A stretch of 29,329 bases of DNA, taken from the NCBI GenBank assembly GCA_025800435.1, contig JAOXRV010000110.1:1-29329 (forward strand), read 5' to 3'. The position numbers were made by a program, and so were the translations under genes. Source of the DNA: Cellvibrionaceae bacterium (GTDB taxonomy: Bacteria > Pseudomonadota > Gammaproteobacteria > Pseudomonadales > Cellvibrionaceae). This document shows positions 6,225 through 14,349 of this stretch, in pieces. Every line of letters begins with the position of its first letter. Position 1 is the stretch's first letter. The notes under the pieces are model-generated. The model was not told where the DNA came from. It saw nothing but the letters and a program-made list of their open reading frames with translations, and did no database searches.

Positions 6225-7559
6225 TTGCACAAGGGTCTTGGCGCCGAGCTGCGGCGCATCGCATTTTTAACCCTCATCTGTCTGATATTTGGTTGGCTCA
6301 ACGGCCATATTACCTGGACGTTGATTATCGGCGGCGGCCTCTATATGGGCTGGGTGCTGATGCAGATTCGCCAGCTGTATCTGTGGGTCACCAGCCGCCG
6401 CCGCGAACCGCCGCCGGAGACCCTCGGTATTTGGGGCGAAATCTTCGACAATATCTACCGCATGCAGCGGCGCCACGAAAAAGAGCGCCGCCGCCTGCAG
6501 GGCATGATTCGGCGCAGCCAGCAAACCACCGCAGCCCTGCGCGACGGGGTGGTGATCTTGGATGCCCAGGGCAACCTCAACTGGTGGAACGAAGCCGCCG
6601 AGACCCTGCTCGGCCTGCAGCCCATCGACAGCGGCCATCCACTGGTTAATTTTATTCGCCACCCCAACTTTATCGCCTATTTCGAAGCCAATGAGTACGA
6701 CAACCCCTTAAATCTGGCTTCACCGCGCAACGATTCCAAACAACTGCAATACCAAATTAATCGCTTCGGCAAAGGCGAGCGCTTACTAATTGTGCGCGAT
6801 ATCACCCGGGTGCACCGCCTGGAACAGGTGCGCAAAGATTTTGTCGCCAATGTCTCCCACGAGCTGCGCACCCCGCTAACGGTATTGCGCGGTTATATTG
6901 AAACCCTGAGCATGGCACCGGATTTACAACCGGTAATGGTGCGCGCCTTCGAGCAGATGCAACAGCAGAGCGAGCGCATGACACTATTGATTAACGATCT
7001 GTTGACCCTGTCTAACCTAGAGACCGAGGGCAATGAGAAAAAGCAGAAAAAAATACCGCTGCTACCGCTGCTGGAAAGCATCCGCGCCGATGCGCTGGTA
7101 TTAAGCGATGGCAAGCACGAAGACATTAGAATTAAATGCCCGGACAATCTGGCATTGCTGGCCAATAAAAAAGAGCTGCACAGTGCATTTTCCAACCTGG
7201 TATTTAACGCCGTTAAATACTCCGATGCCGACACCCAAATACAGTTAAAAATATCGGTGGATGAAACCGCCATAAGCTTTTCCGTAAAAGATCAGGGCGA
7301 GGGCATCGACCCTATTCACATCCCCCGTTTAACCGAGCGCTTTTACCGGGTGGATAACAATAGCCGCAACTCCGACCAGGGCGGCACCGGTTTGGGCCTG
7401 GCCATTGTTAAGCATATTTTGCTGCGCCACGACGCCCATCTAGGCATTATCAGCAAGCCCGGCAAGGGCAGCACCTTTAGCTGTATTTTCCCGATTGAAC
7501 GCTTGATTGAACTGCCGCCGGTGGTCGCCGACCCCGACGACGAAGACACCGCCGCCTGA
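6225..7559 (+). CDS. phoR: Phosphate regulon sensor histidine kinase PhoR
   Basis: A 444-residue membrane histidine kinase that phosphorylates PhoB when phosphate is scarce and is inhibited through PstSCAB-PhoU. Two N-terminal hydrophobic helices (about 12-28 and 30-45) are followed by a charged linker, a PAS-like domain (about 100-195), HisKA with FVANVSHELRTPLTVL (phospho-His212), and an HATPase domain with an N box (FSNLVFNAVKYS), G1 (VKDQGEGID) and G2 (GGTGLGLAIVKHI). The architecture matches E. coli PhoR throughout, including the absence of a large periplasmic domain. The start is a TTG at 6225, because no ATG or GTG precedes the conserved first helix. It is 73 nt after phoB. Confidence 0.95.
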   Translation: MHKGLGAELRRIAFLTLICLIFGWLNGHITWTLIIGGGLYMGWVLMQIRQLYLWVTSRRREPPPETLGIWGEIFDNIYRMQRRHEKERRRLQGMIRRSQQTTAALRDGVVILDAQGNLNWWNEAAETLLGLQPIDSGHPLVNFIRHPNFIAYFEANEYDNPLNLASPRNDSKQLQYQINRFGKGERLLIVRDITRVHRLEQVRKDFVANVSHELRTPLTVLRGYIETLSMAPDLQPVMVRAFEQMQQQSERMTLLINDLLTLSNLETEGNEKKQKKIPLLPLLESIRADALVLSDGKHEDIRIKCPDNLALLANKKELHSAFSNLVFNAVKYSDADTQIQLKISVDETAISFSVKDQGEGIDPIHIPRLTERFYRVDNNSRNSDQGGTGLGLAIVKHILLRHDAHLGIISKPGKGSTFSCIFPIERLIELPPVVADPDDEDTAA

Positions 7560-7584
7560 ATTAGCAATAGCACCCTTGTTAAAT

Positions 7585-7625
7585 AAAACTCGATGGTTAT
7601 CATGCAAATATGACTATCGAGTTTT
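7585..7625. promoter_or_regulatory. Inverted repeat enclosing the start codon of the acyltransferase gene
   Basis: AAAACTCGAT (7585-7594) and ATCGAGTTTT (7616-7625) are perfectly complementary. The 21-nt loop contains the ATG at 7610, and no Shine-Dalgarno sequence is visible. Such a stem could limit initiation, or serve as an operator. Confidence 0.5.
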
Positions 7626-8755
7626 GTTCTTCTATCAGCAGTATTGATGCGCAGCAGTGGCAGGCTTTGTGGGCCGAGCCCTACCCCTTTATTCAGCATG
7701 GTTTTTTACAAGCGCTGGAAGAGTCCGGCTGTGTCGGCGCCGACAGCGGCTGGCAGGTGCAGCACTGTCTATTGTGGAACGAGGAAAAAACTCAGCTATT
7801 GGGCGCCATGCCCCTGTATATCAAGCACCATTCCTATGGCGAGTATGTGTTCGACTGGGCCTGGGCCGATGCCTACCATCGCGCCGGGCTTGAGTATTAC
7901 CCTAAACTATTAGCGGCTATTCCCTTTACCCCTGCCAGCGGCCCGCGTATCGGCTTTGCCCCCGGCCAAGATGCGCAGCAAATTGGCGATCAGTTAATTG
8001 CAGCCTGCTTGCACAAGGCCCGTGACATTGACGCTTCGTCTTTTCATTTATTATTCCCCCACCAGCGCGATAGACAAATACTGCAAAAACCAGAGCTGAT
8101 GCCGCGCACCGCTGTACAGTTTCACTGGCACAACCATGGCTATCAAAACTTTGATGAGTTTTTGGCAACATTTAAATCGCGCAAACGCAAAAGTCTAAAA
8201 GCTGAGCGGCGCAAGGTGGCCGAGCAACAAGTCAGCTTGGTACGGCGAGAGGGCAAGCACATTGACGAGCAACAGTGGCAGCGTTTTTACCATTGTTACC
8301 AGCTTACCTATTTAAAGCGCAGTGGCCACAAGGGCTATTTGAACTGGGATTTTTTTCAGCGTTTGGGGCAAAGCTGCGCCGATCAAATTATGATGGTGCA
8401 GGCCTATCAGCGTGGTGACATGGTGGCCGGCGCGCTGTATTTTAAAGACAGCCAAACGTTATACGGCCGCTACTGGGGCTGCCTGGATGAGTTTGAAGCG
8501 CTGCACTTCGAGGCCTGCTACTACCAGGGCATTGTGTACGCCATTGAACAAAATTTACAGCGCTTTGATCCCGGTGCCCAGGGCGAGCACAAAATTCAGC
8601 GCGGCTTTACACCGAGCCTGGTGCACTCGCTGCACTGGATAGAAGACCAGCGTTTTGCCCGTGCCATCGAAGACTTCTTAGACCGAGAACGGCACCATAT
8701 TGCCAGTTACCAAGAAGATGCGGCACGCTACTTACCCTTTAAAGAGGGTTCCTAG
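7610..8755 (+). CDS. FemAB-like GNAT-fold acyltransferase (DUF482/PF04339 family, COG3146)
   Basis: 381 residues. The protein matches the family often annotated as GNAT N-acetyltransferase or peptidogalycan biosynthesis-like: an N-terminal WxxL..PYPFIQHGFLQALEESG segment, LGAMPLYIKHHSYGEYVFDWAWADAY, the basic stretch FKSRKRKSLKAERRKV in the middle, and a C-terminal YGRYWGCLDEFEALHFEACYYQGIVYAIE with GAQGEHKIQRGFTP. The family is widespread in proteobacteria and its substrate is unknown; aminoacyl or acyl transfer is inferred from the FemAB-like fold. It is downstream of phoR after 50 nt, so it may be co-transcribed and phosphate-responsive. Its start codon sits inside a 10-bp inverted repeat. 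The 3' end overlaps the convergent gene by 4 nt. Confidence 0.85.
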   Translation: MTIEFCSSISSIDAQQWQALWAEPYPFIQHGFLQALEESGCVGADSGWQVQHCLLWNEEKTQLLGAMPLYIKHHSYGEYVFDWAWADAYHRAGLEYYPKLLAAIPFTPASGPRIGFAPGQDAQQIGDQLIAACLHKARDIDASSFHLLFPHQRDRQILQKPELMPRTAVQFHWHNHGYQNFDEFLATFKSRKRKSLKAERRKVAEQQVSLVRREGKHIDEQQWQRFYHCYQLTYLKRSGHKGYLNWDFFQRLGQSCADQIMMVQAYQRGDMVAGALYFKDSQTLYGRYWGCLDEFEALHFEACYYQGIVYAIEQNLQRFDPGAQGEHKIQRGFTPSLVHSLHWIEDQRFARAIEDFLDRERHHIASYQEDAARYLPFKEGS

Positions 8756-9177
8756 CTCGCAACTAGGTGGGGTACCGCGTTTGCCACCCGCGCTTCTAAG
8801 GCCTTTAAAAACTGCTCGGCCTGGGGCAGTTCTTCAATATTGGTTTGGGTAAAACAGCTGCCATTTTTATTGATTACCACCACGGTATTGGCGTGGGTCG
8901 TACCGACACTTGAAATATCCCCATAGGGAATATGCCAGAGAATATGGTCGTCGAGGTGATAGGAGAGAAAACTCTGGCCCAGGTGCAGGCGACGCTGCTG
9001 CACCAAGGTTTTGGCCCAGCGGCGCGAGTAGTAAAACGACACCCCAGCCAACACCGCACAAATGCCCAGGCCCAGCAGGCTGCGATCAGAAATTAACCAA
9101 AAGCTCGCCAGCGCTGCCAGCGGCAAATACTCCACTTTGGTTTCTGCTACCGCAAAGCAAAAGTCCCGCTGTTCCAT
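8752..9177 (-). CDS. Small membrane protein with PH-like C-terminal region, function unknown
   Basis: 141 residues. Two hydrophobic segments near residues 17-30 and 33-50 (YLPLAALASFWLI, LLGLGICAVLAGVSFYY) are followed by a soluble part of about 90 residues (LGQSFLSYHLDDHILWHIPYGDISSVGTTHANTVVVINKNG). That pattern resembles bacterial PH/YdjM-type membrane proteins, where a beta-rich domain faces the cytoplasm; the resemblance is in general style only. It is convergent with the acyltransferase gene (4-nt overlap). I do not recognise a characterised homologue. Confidence 0.7.
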   Translation of the reverse strand: MEQRDFCFAVAETKVEYLPLAALASFWLISDRSLLGLGICAVLAGVSFYYSRRWAKTLVQQRRLHLGQSFLSYHLDDHILWHIPYGDISSVGTTHANTVVVINKNGSCFTQTNIEELPQAEQFLKALEARVANAVPHLVAS

Positions 9178-9220
9178 ACTTAGTCCCCAAGTCCGTGCGA
9201 CGCCTTGTTTAAACGAAATT

Positions 9221-9240
9221 TGGGCGCCACTGGGCGCCCA
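9221..9240. terminator. GC-rich palindrome after the alcohol dehydrogenase gene
   Basis: TGGGCGCC-ACTG-GGCGCCCA is a perfect 8-bp stem, about 60 nt after the dehydrogenase stop (minus strand). On that strand AAATTTCGTTT follows, a weak T-rich stretch. It is a candidate terminator ahead of the small membrane protein gene. Confidence 0.5.
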
Positions 9241-9299
9241 CAGGCGTTAATGGGGTACTTTAGTACAAAGCAATGTCTTTATAAAGTAATTATAAATAG

Positions 9300-10499
9300 C
9301 TACTTTAACTGTAGACGGGCGATCATCGCCTCACACTCGGCCTGATCTAAATACTCGGGCACCGGGTAGGCACCGTGCGCCTCGGTGAGGGCGGCGCTGG
9401 CCATGGCGGGGATATCGGCGGTTTGAATCTGCTCAAAGCCGGTGGGGATACCCACCTGCTGGTTCAGCTCTTTCACCCGGTCGATAAGCTTGCGCCCCAG
9501 GGCCCCATCGCCCTCGTAGTGCTCGCCCAGGCCAGTGTGAATGGCCAGCTCGGCCAGGCGATGTGAGGCCGCATCTTTGGAGTACTCCAATACCTCGGGC
9601 AGTACCACCGCATTGGCCAGGCCGTGGGGAATACCGTATTTACCGCCCAACTGGTGGGCAATGGCGTGCACATAGCCGACCATGGCCTTGGAAAAGGCCA
9701 TACCGGCGTAGTAAGAGGCCAGGGCCATGGCTTCACGGGCGGCCATATCGCTGCCGTTTTCAACCGCAGTATGGAGATTATCGAAGATCAGCTTAACCGC
9801 CGCCTTGGCCAGCATATCGGTCTCTTCACTGGGCCACTCGCCAATATAGGCTTCGATCGCGTGGGTGAGGGCATCCATACCGGTGGCGGCGGTGACGCCA
9901 GCGGGCATGCCGACCATCAAGGCCGGGTCTAGGGCGGTGGCCTTGGGAATGATGCGGGTATCGCCAATCAGGTTTTTCTCGTGGGTATCCGGGTCCGATA
10001 CCACGGCGGCAATCGTCACCTCAGAGCCGGTACCGGCGGTGGTGGGTATTAAAAAGGTCGGCAGCGGCGCCTGCTTGCCTTTACGTAAACCGGTCAGCTC
10101 GCGCGGGTTTGTCTGGCTATTGGCAGCGGCCAGTGCGATTACCTTGGCAGCATCCATCGACGAGCCACCACCGATGCCTATTACCGTATCGCACTGCTCC
10201 GCACGCAGCTGGGCCAGGCCCTCCTCAACCACCGGCCACACAGGATCGGGGGTAACACCGCTGTAGATTACATTATCGACACCGGCCGCTTCTAGAGCTT
10301 GGCTAATGGGTTCAATTAGGCCCAGCTCAACCAGGATTTTATCGGTTACGATAATGGCTTTGCGGGCATCGAGCTGCGCAATGGTTTGGCAGAGCTTAAG
10401 GGAAGAACCTTCACCCACAAAGGTCAGGGGCTTGGGTTGCGCAATCAGCTTCATTATTACGCTGCGCAATCCCAATTTTATTTTGGCTAACGCTGGCAT
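9300..10499 (-). CDS. Iron-containing alcohol dehydrogenase (class III)
   Basis: About 399 residues. The N-terminal nucleotide-binding part has the family GGGSSMDAAK signature, preceded by CDTVIGIG and followed by IPTTAGTGSEVT. The metal-binding C-terminal half has MDALTHAIEAY, then GYVHAIAHQLGGKYGIPHGLANAVVLP, giving the Asp and three His ligands of the Fe2+ site. It reduces aldehydes or oxidises alcohols with NAD(P); substrate unknown. The ATG at 10499 is preferred over the one at 10511, because a GGAG lies 6 nt before it and the upstream ATG has no ribosome site. The family usually has about 385 residues, so the ~25 residues before FVGEGS are a modest N-terminal extension. Confidence 0.92.
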   Translation of the reverse strand: MPALAKIKLGLRSVIMKLIAQPKPLTFVGEGSSLKLCQTIAQLDARKAIIVTDKILVELGLIEPISQALEAAGVDNVIYSGVTPDPVWPVVEEGLAQLRAEQCDTVIGIGGGSSMDAAKVIALAAANSQTNPRELTGLRKGKQAPLPTFLIPTTAGTGSEVTIAAVVSDPDTHEKNLIGDTRIIPKATALDPALMVGMPAGVTAATGMDALTHAIEAYIGEWPSEETDMLAKAAVKLIFDNLHTAVENGSDMAAREAMALASYYAGMAFSKAMVGYVHAIAHQLGGKYGIPHGLANAVVLPEVLEYSKDAASHRLAELAIHTGLGEHYEGDGALGRKLIDRVKELNQQVGIPTGFEQIQTADIPAMASAALTEAHGAYPVPEYLDQAECEAMIARLQLK

Positions 10500-10605
10500 C
10501 ACTTTCTCCATCTGCCCGAGTGGGCTGTCTAGTTTATTGTAGCTATCAGGGGGCCGCGCCGGCGGCCAGAGCCCAAGTTTAAGACAATAGGTTTAGAATA
10601 CCGAG

Positions 10606-10626
10606 AGGCCAATAAAAATTTGGCCT
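10606..10626. terminator. Candidate hairpin after the DUF938 methyltransferase gene
   Basis: AGGCCAA-TAAAAAT-TTGGCCT is a perfect 7-bp stem 6 nt beyond the methyltransferase stop. The T-rich part is in the loop and no T tract follows on the minus strand, so it is a weak terminator or an mRNA-stabilising hairpin. Confidence 0.45.
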
Positions 10627-10632
10627 GATATG

Positions 10633-11244
10633 TCATTTTTCCCAGACAAGCAGCTGGTTATTGGCAGGCATGGCATAGTCTTTGACCAAATTGAAACCAC
10701 TGTTGCGAGCCAGGCTATCGACCGATTCGAAATCGCGAATACCCTGATGCGGGTATTGGTTTTTCAGCCACTGATCAAAGCGCTCGTTACTATCACTGGT
10801 AAAGCGCCCATCGTATTTAAATGGCCCGTACAGGGCTAGGCGACTGCCGCTGTTCATCTTTTCGAGACCACCGATAAAGTGCTCCACCGCTTCCCAGGGC
10901 ATAATATGGGAGGTATTGGCAGAGAAGATACCGTTAAAGTACTGCAACAACTCGGTATCGGGCCAGTCTTTAAGTACATTGATGGTCAGGGGGCGCAGCA
11001 CATTCACCACCCGCTCATCGTTGATCCAGCGGTTAATACCGGGGATATTCTCGGCCAGGTCGCTGGTTTGCCACTGTACATGGGGCAGGCGCGGGCCGAT
11101 ATGCACCGCGTGCTGGCCAGTACCGCTGCCAATCTCTAATACACTGGTTTGCCCGGCAAACTCTTTGGCCAAAACATCGTAGATAGGCTCGCGATTATTG
11201 GCACAGGCCTGGGAGAAGGGCTTGTCGCCAAGGTTTTTGTTCAC
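10633..11244 (-). CDS. SAM-dependent methyltransferase, DUF938 family
   Basis: About 203 residues, class I methyltransferase fold. KPFSQACANNREPIYDVL at the N-terminus is typical of the DUF938 (PF06080) family, followed by motif I VLEIGSGTGQHAVHIG, the acidic end of strand beta-2 (WQTSDLAENI), and FSANTSHIMPWEAVEHFIGGL. The family is widely conserved in proteobacteria and its substrate is unknown. The open frame extends upstream to an ATG at 11325, but those 27 residues are encoded by a REP-like palindrome and are atypical. The GTG at 11244 (MNKNLGDKPFSQ) is preferred. Another GTG at 11253, with a nearby AAGAG, is possible. Confidence 0.85.
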   Translation of the reverse strand: MNKNLGDKPFSQACANNREPIYDVLAKEFAGQTSVLEIGSGTGQHAVHIGPRLPHVQWQTSDLAENIPGINRWINDERVVNVLRPLTINVLKDWPDTELLQYFNGIFSANTSHIMPWEAVEHFIGGLEKMNSGSRLALYGPFKYDGRFTSDSNERFDQWLKNQYPHQGIRDFESVDSLARNSGFNLVKDYAMPANNQLLVWEK

Positions 11245-11411
11245 AGCATTCACAACTCTTTTCGGCTCTTTGCAGCTCTCTACAACCCCGTCGTCCCCGC
11301 AACCGCGGGAAACCATTTGGAACAAGGCAACGGACTAAAGCAGACACCTTACACCAAGGCCCTTATTATAGGGCCTTAGCTTGATACTTTTATGACCCCA
11401 AGCGGGCAATT

Positions 11412-12188
11412 TTACTCCGCCTCGTCACGGCTAAATACCCACTGAGCATCGCTTGATAAGCTTTTGTTATAGCGATAGCCCGCGAGGTTAAATTTTTTAA
11501 TATCTTCTACATCGGTAATACGGTTTTTAATGACATAGGCCGCCATTAGGCCCCGGGCTTTTTTGGCAAAAAAGCTAATCATCTTGTATTCGCCATTCTT
11601 TAAATCTTTAAAGGCCGGCACAACCACCTCGGCATTGAGCAGCTTGGGCTTAATCGCCTTAAAGTACTCATTGGAGGCCAGGTTGAGCACCACCTCACTG
11701 TTGGTCTTTTTCAGCTGGGCATTAACCGCCTCGGTCAGGGTTTCACCCCAAAACTCATATAAGTTTTTACCGCCCTTGTTGGCAAACTTAGTGCCCATCT
11801 CCAGGCGGTAGGGCTGCATCAAATCCAGCGGCTTAAGCAAACCATACAGGCCTGACAGAATACGCAAATGTTTTTGCGCAAACTTAAAGTCATCGGCCTT
11901 AAAGCTCTGAGCATCCAGGCCGGTATAGACGTCGCCATTAAAGGCCAGTACCGCCTGCTTGGCGTTATCCGGGGTAAAGGGCTGGCCCCAGTCCTGATTG
12001 CGGTCGTAGTTAAGCACCCCCAGCTTATCGCTGATACTCATCAATTTAGACAGCTCGTGGGGCGCCAGTTGGCGCAGATCATCCATCAGGATTTCAGATT
12101 GATCCAGGAACTCGGGCTGGGTCGACTGCTTGGTTTTTGCAGGCGTTTCGTAATCCAGGTTTTTAGCTGGCGATACGAGCATTAACAT
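11412..12188 (-). CDS. yaaA: Peroxide stress protein YaaA (DUF328/UPF0246)
   Basis: 258 residues, matching E. coli YaaA in length. The N-terminus MLMLVSPAKNLDYE is the family signature. Further conserved blocks are AVLAFNGDVYTGLDA, RILSGLYGLLKPLDLMQPYRLEMGTK, LYEFWGE, VLNLASNEYFKAI and MISFFAKKARGLMAAYVI. In E. coli the protein limits intracellular free iron and oxidative damage to DNA during peroxide stress and is under OxyR control; no OxyR site was identified here. The protein is cytoplasmic. It sits between the DUF938 and DUF4265 genes on the same strand, with gaps that suggest separate transcription. Confidence 0.95.
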   Translation of the reverse strand: MLMLVSPAKNLDYETPAKTKQSTQPEFLDQSEILMDDLRQLAPHELSKLMSISDKLGVLNYDRNQDWGQPFTPDNAKQAVLAFNGDVYTGLDAQSFKADDFKFAQKHLRILSGLYGLLKPLDLMQPYRLEMGTKFANKGGKNLYEFWGETLTEAVNAQLKKTNSEVVLNLASNEYFKAIKPKLLNAEVVVPAFKDLKNGEYKMISFFAKKARGLMAAYVIKNRITDVEDIKKFNLAGYRYNKSLSSDAQWVFSRDEAE

Positions 12189-12273
12189 GGGCGATCCTCA
12201 TTGGGCGTGGCTGAGCTGGCTATTATCCCGCTGCAGCTTGGCTCGGTAAAATATATTCCACCTATGGCGGCGA

Positions 12274-12753
12274 TTAATTCTCGTCGATGATTTTCTGCCA
12301 CCAATTCAGCGGCGTTTGGCCATCGGCCGGGTCGTAGACATTGCCGTATAACCACATGGCATCTGGCCCCTGCACATGCTGCTTAAGCAGGGCCTCGATG
12401 GCACTAAAGCCACAGCTCACATGAATGCTGAGTACCAGCATACGGGGGTTTTCGGTATCCAGCTCAGCGCCGAGCTTTTCCAGCTCGGGCACTAGGTTTT
12501 CCGCCAGCGCCTCGGTGCCACTGCGGCTGTATATACGGATACAAAGGTTGCCGCTGCGCTCGACTAACTCAAAGGCATTATTGGGGGCGTCGACCTTGAT
12601 CACATCACCGCTGGCAATACCTTTGATAAAGGCCGGGGATTTCACCAGCTGGCAACTGTCGTCTTCAAGGGTGCGTACCGGTATCCGCTCCAGTACCGGC
12701 TGGCCCTGGGCATCGTAGCCGGCCAGCAGTTCAATTACTTCTAAAGCTTGCAT
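12274..12753 (-). CDS. DUF4265-like protein
   Basis: 159 residues, no signal peptide or membrane segment. The N-terminal half (PVLERIPVRTLEDDSCQLVKSPAFIKGIASGDVIKVD) resembles DUF4265 proteins, which carry an ASPIKGIA-like turn followed by GDVI. The C-terminal half has VLSIHVSCGFSAIEALLKQHV and ends with a Trp-rich tail (WLYGNVYDPADGQTPLNWWQKI). The function is not known. It is divergent from the M48 protease gene, with about 126 nt between them. Confidence 0.7.
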   Translation of the reverse strand: MQALEVIELLAGYDAQGQPVLERIPVRTLEDDSCQLVKSPAFIKGIASGDVIKVDAPNNAFELVERSGNLCIRIYSRSGTEALAENLVPELEKLGAELDTENPRMLVLSIHVSCGFSAIEALLKQHVQGPDAMWLYGNVYDPADGQTPLNWWQKIIDEN

Positions 12754-12879
12754 GCTATATCACTTTTGGCGCCCGTTACTTGATTAAGCCCCGGTTTAAG
12801 GGCTCGATGGATAATGGCAGAGACTGTACGGGCTGTTAAAATCGGCATTATATATTAATCCCCCCGAGGAGGTGTCACT

Positions 12880-14178
12880 GTGCACAAGGGAATATCACGA
12901 CTGATTGCGTTACTGGCCATCACCACCGCGGTGGTCGGCTGCAGCACCAACCCGGTAACGGGCAAGAGCCAGCTAAACCTGATTTCTCCGGCCCAGGAAG
13001 TGGCCATTGGTGAAAAACAATACGGCCCCTCTAAACAGAGCCAGGGCGGTGAATACCAAGTAGACCCGGGCCTGAGCCGCTATGTCGACAGTGTTGGCCA
13101 AAAGCTGGCCAAACTCAGCGACCGCCCAGACCTACCCTATGAGTTTGTGGTTCTTAACAACGATGTGCCCAATGCCTGGGCCCTGCCGGGGGGTAAAATT
13201 GCCTTTAACCGTGGCCTGTTGGTACACCTTGAAGACGAGGCCCAACTGGCCGCCGTGCTCGGCCACGAAATTGTTCACGCCGCCGCCAGCCACAGCGCCC
13301 AACAAATGAGCCAGCAGCAACTGCTGGGCATTGGCACCACCCTGGCCGCTGCCGCCACCCGCCAGAGTCAGTACGGCGGTTTAATCCAGCAGGGGCTGGG
13401 GCTCGGCTCGGCAGCCTTCCAGGCCCGCTATGGCCGTGGCCAAGAACTGGAGGCCGACGCCTATGGCATGGAGTATATGGTCGCCGCCGGCTACGACCCT
13501 CAGGGCGCGGTAGAGCTTCAACAGACCTTTGTAAAACTCTCCAAGGGCCGCCAGAGTAACTTTTTGCAAAACCTGTTTGCCAGCCACCCCCCCTCACAGG
13601 AGCGGGTAGATGCCAACCGCAAACGCGCCGCCACCATGCCCAAGGGCAAGCGCAACAAGGCCGCCTTCGAGCGGGCCATGGGCCAACTGCGCAAAGATGC
13701 ACCAGCCTACGAGCTGCACCAAAAAGCCATTGCGGCGGCCAATAAAAAACAGTTTGACCAATCTTTAAAACTGACCGAACAGGCAATTCGCAAACAACCC
13801 AAAGAGGCCATGTTCTGGGATACCAAGGGCAAGCTGTTGCAGCACCAAAAGCAAAACCGCGACGCCCTTAAAGCCTTTAGCCGCTCGATCGATATTAACC
13901 CCAACTACTTCAGCCCCTACCTGGGCCGGGGCCTGGTGTACAAGGCGCTAAACCAGCATGACAAATCCAAGCTGGATTTTGAAACCAGCGTTGCCATGCT
14001 GCCGACCCAGTTGGGTACCTTTCACTTGGGCGAATACGAAGTCCAGGCGGGCAATAAACGCAAAGCCTACGCCTACTACCAATCCGCCGCCCGCGGCGGT
14101 GGCAAACTCGGCCAGCTGGCACAAAAGCGCATGCAACAACTCAACCCACAACCCCAACAACAAAGGCAGTATCGTTAA
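12880..14178 (+). CDS. M48 family metalloprotease lipoprotein with TPR repeats (BepA/YfgC-like)
   Basis: 432 residues. The N-terminal signal ends in a lipobox (VVGC, Cys21), so the mature protein is lipid-anchored in the periplasm. The zinc site is complete: HEIVH (His129, Glu130, His133) and the downstream Glu191 in ELEADAYG. The conserved NAWALPGGKIAFNRGLL (98-114) is also present. From about residue 250 on, helical TPR-like repeats follow (AIRKQPKEAMFWDTKGKLL, AFSRSIDINPNYFSPYLGRGLVY). BepA, with the same plan, degrades misassembled outer-membrane proteins at the BAM complex and promotes LptD assembly; a similar envelope quality-control role is inferred. The GTG start at 12880 has a strong GAGGAGGTG site. 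A Gln/Pro-rich tail ends the protein. Confidence 0.93.
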   Translation: MHKGISRLIALLAITTAVVGCSTNPVTGKSQLNLISPAQEVAIGEKQYGPSKQSQGGEYQVDPGLSRYVDSVGQKLAKLSDRPDLPYEFVVLNNDVPNAWALPGGKIAFNRGLLVHLEDEAQLAAVLGHEIVHAAASHSAQQMSQQQLLGIGTTLAAAATRQSQYGGLIQQGLGLGSAAFQARYGRGQELEADAYGMEYMVAAGYDPQGAVELQQTFVKLSKGRQSNFLQNLFASHPPSQERVDANRKRAATMPKGKRNKAAFERAMGQLRKDAPAYELHQKAIAAANKKQFDQSLKLTEQAIRKQPKEAMFWDTKGKLLQHQKQNRDALKAFSRSIDINPNYFSPYLGRGLVYKALNQHDKSKLDFETSVAMLPTQLGTFHLGEYEVQAGNKRKAYAYYQSAARGGGKLGQLAQKRMQQLNPQPQQQRQYR

Positions 14179-14217
14179 CTTAAAAACGGAGCTGAGCGAA
14201 CAACGGCAACAAAACCC

Positions 14218-14328
14218 AGCTTGAGGGGTAGGGGTTTGCTTCTGGGGGCTTGGGAGACAGGACGTCGGACGAGAGCTCCATGGATGGACTCGTGCGTCCC
14301 CCAGAAGCAAACCCCCACCCCAAGGCTC
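14218..14328. repeat. Long palindromic element, copy A
   Basis: A perfect 18-bp inverted repeat, GGGGTTTGCTTCTGGGGG (14231-14248) and its complement at 14298-14315, flanks a 49-nt loop. The outer ends (AGCTTG / CAAGGCT) are imperfectly paired. It is clearly related to copy B at 23914-24087: the arms differ by a few bases, and the loop shares CTTGGGAG, CGGACGAGAG and the GCGT next to the right arm. It occupies the gap between the convergent M48 and DUF2891 genes, where it could serve as a bidirectional terminator, though no T tract is present. Confidence 0.85.
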
Positions 14329-14349
14329 GACAACGAAGGCAAAAAGACC

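Noticed and set aside
11245..11325. N-terminal extension of the DUF938 methyltransferase to an ATG at 11325
   Set aside because: The extra residues come from a REP-like palindrome and do not resemble the family N-terminus; the GTG at 11244 fits better.
13205..13786. 193-codon minus-strand frame in the M48 protease gene
   Set aside because: Arg/Gly/Pro/Trp-rich translation typical of an antisense shadow in GC-rich DNA.
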